Assembly: GCF_049587675.1 (NCBI RefSeq) | Contig: NZ_JBAVEJ010000301.1 | Span: 1-5,940, forward strand | Direction of reading: 5' to 3' | Source: Sulfuricaulis sp049587675 | Lineage (GTDB): Bacteria; Pseudomonadota; Gammaproteobacteria; Acidiferrobacterales; Sulfurifustaceae | Length of the DNA: 5,940 nt | Translations under genes and position numbers: made by a program | The notes under the pieces: generated by a model | The model's input: the letters and a program-made list of their open reading frames with translations, nothing else | What the model was told of the DNA's origin: nothing | The model's database searches: none | Part shown: piece after piece, positions 5,353 to 5,940 of the stretch | How positions within the stretch are numbered: the first letter of the stretch is position 1 | How the letters are laid out: every line of letters starts with the position of its first letter

Positions 5353-5940
5353 TCAGCGAGATGTGACGTGCCGGGGCCAAGTATACGTTGTGCCGATGAA
5401 CAGCACATTACGCTCGGCCGTATCTGGAAAGGCATCATACTTCTGGTTCTGATATGTGTATTCTGCACTGATCGCCCATTCGGGCCTCCATTGCCAGCTC
5501 AATCCGGGGATAAGTTCATATAAACGCCGGTCGACGTCGGGATTGGATCCTTCGATTACTTTATTGCGCAGAAAATTCGCGCGGACCACGACCGTGAGCA
5601 TTGGAGAGATTCTTCTGGTCAGATACATTCGCAACTGATTGCTGAGCACCGACTGACCGATGCCGCTCGGCTGTACGTCCCGACTGATAACACCGTCAAA
5701 CGTGGTCAACTCGGAATGCTGTACTATCCCCGCCTCCAGCACCAAGCCACTGGTGTCTTCGGTGGCTGTCGTGGTTGTTTGCGTGATTTTGCCGGGCCCG
5801 ACCAGAAATCTGCCGCTCGAGGTTTCCGAGTAAGCATGTGAAACACCCGCCAACAATTGTGTCGTATCAGACTCGTAGCCCGCCCGAGCAGGTCGGTAAG
5901 CAATTCGATTGACAACTAGATTCAGATTGTCCTGATCTGA
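5353..5940 (-). CDS. Outer-membrane beta-barrel protein of the XrtA/PEP-CTERM locus type, C-terminal part
   Basis: Seen: one open frame from the window edge to TGA at 5355-5353, 195 residues, with the start outside the window. The sequence alternates polar and hydrophobic residues with frequent aromatic ends: VVNRIAYRPA near the edge, LRMYLTRRISPMLTVVVRANF, then YELIPGLSWQWRPEWAISAEYTYQNQKYD and a final VLFIGTTYTW strand. This is the pattern of successive antiparallel transmembrane strands with short turns. Known: XrtA exopolysaccharide loci carry a poorly characterised beta-barrel family with this type of C-terminus, thought to sit in the outer membrane; a transport role is plausible but unproven. 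An internal TTG at 5856 is not a convincing start, because protein-like sequence continues upstream in frame (SDQDNLNLVVNRIAYRPARA). It precedes the chain-length gene by 52 bases, consistent with one operon. General class is likely; the exact family is less certain. Confidence 0.78.
   Translation of the reverse strand, partial: SDQDNLNLVVNRIAYRPARAGYESDTTQLLAGVSHAYSETSSGRFLVGPGKITQTTTTATEDTSGLVLEAGIVQHSELTTFDGVISRDVQPSGIGQSVLSNQLRMYLTRRISPMLTVVVRANFLRNKVIEGSNPDVDRRLYELIPGLSWQWRPEWAISAEYTYQNQKYDAFPDTAERNVLFIGTTYTWPRHVTSR

Overview
The window is a stretch of a proteobacterial exopolysaccharide locus with every credible gene on the minus strand, so transcription runs from high to low coordinates. 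The families suggest a Gram-negative beta- or gammaproteobacterium: an outer-membrane beta-barrel, a Wzz/GumC-type chain-length determinant, a bacterial tyrosine kinase (BY-kinase) and an ExeA/GspA-like ATPase. This set matches the accessory genes that accompany exosortase A (XrtA/PEP-CTERM, EpsH-type) loci. No exosortase, PEP-CTERM protein, rRNA, tRNA, transposase or CRISPR array is visible, and species cannot be named from the sequence.

Layout in transcription order: (1) 5940-5353, C-terminal 195 residues of an outer-membrane beta-barrel protein whose start lies outside the window. (2) 5300-3681, a polysaccharide chain-length determinant of 539 codons cut by one in-frame TGA at 4238-4236. 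Both halves lie in the same frame and both carry family features, so this is a nonsense codon (or a base-call error), not a frameshift. (3) 3600-2770, the cognate tyrosine kinase. (4) 2681-1782, the XrtA-type ATPase. (5) 1781-1397, about 385 bases with no convincing gene. (6) 1396-623, glucose-1-phosphate cytidylyltransferase (rfbF). (7) 612-1, the first 204 codons of an FAD-dependent oxidoreductase of the L-2-hydroxyglutarate oxidase (LhgO) family, running out of the window.

Genes 1-4 would form the envelope machinery: the chain-length protein and kinase regulate polymer length and export at the inner membrane, the ATPase is a conserved accessory of this locus type, and the barrel sits in the outer membrane. 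Genes 6-7 start a sugar-nucleotide module: RfbF makes CDP-glucose, the precursor of CDP-deoxysugars. The 385-base gap looks like the join between a conserved export core and a variable sugar cassette. The points most worth checking are the internal TGA with a perfect 14-bp palindrome starting one base after it, the degenerate Walker A' motif of the kinase, and the rfbF/LhgO-like pair. I did not find a clearly new system.
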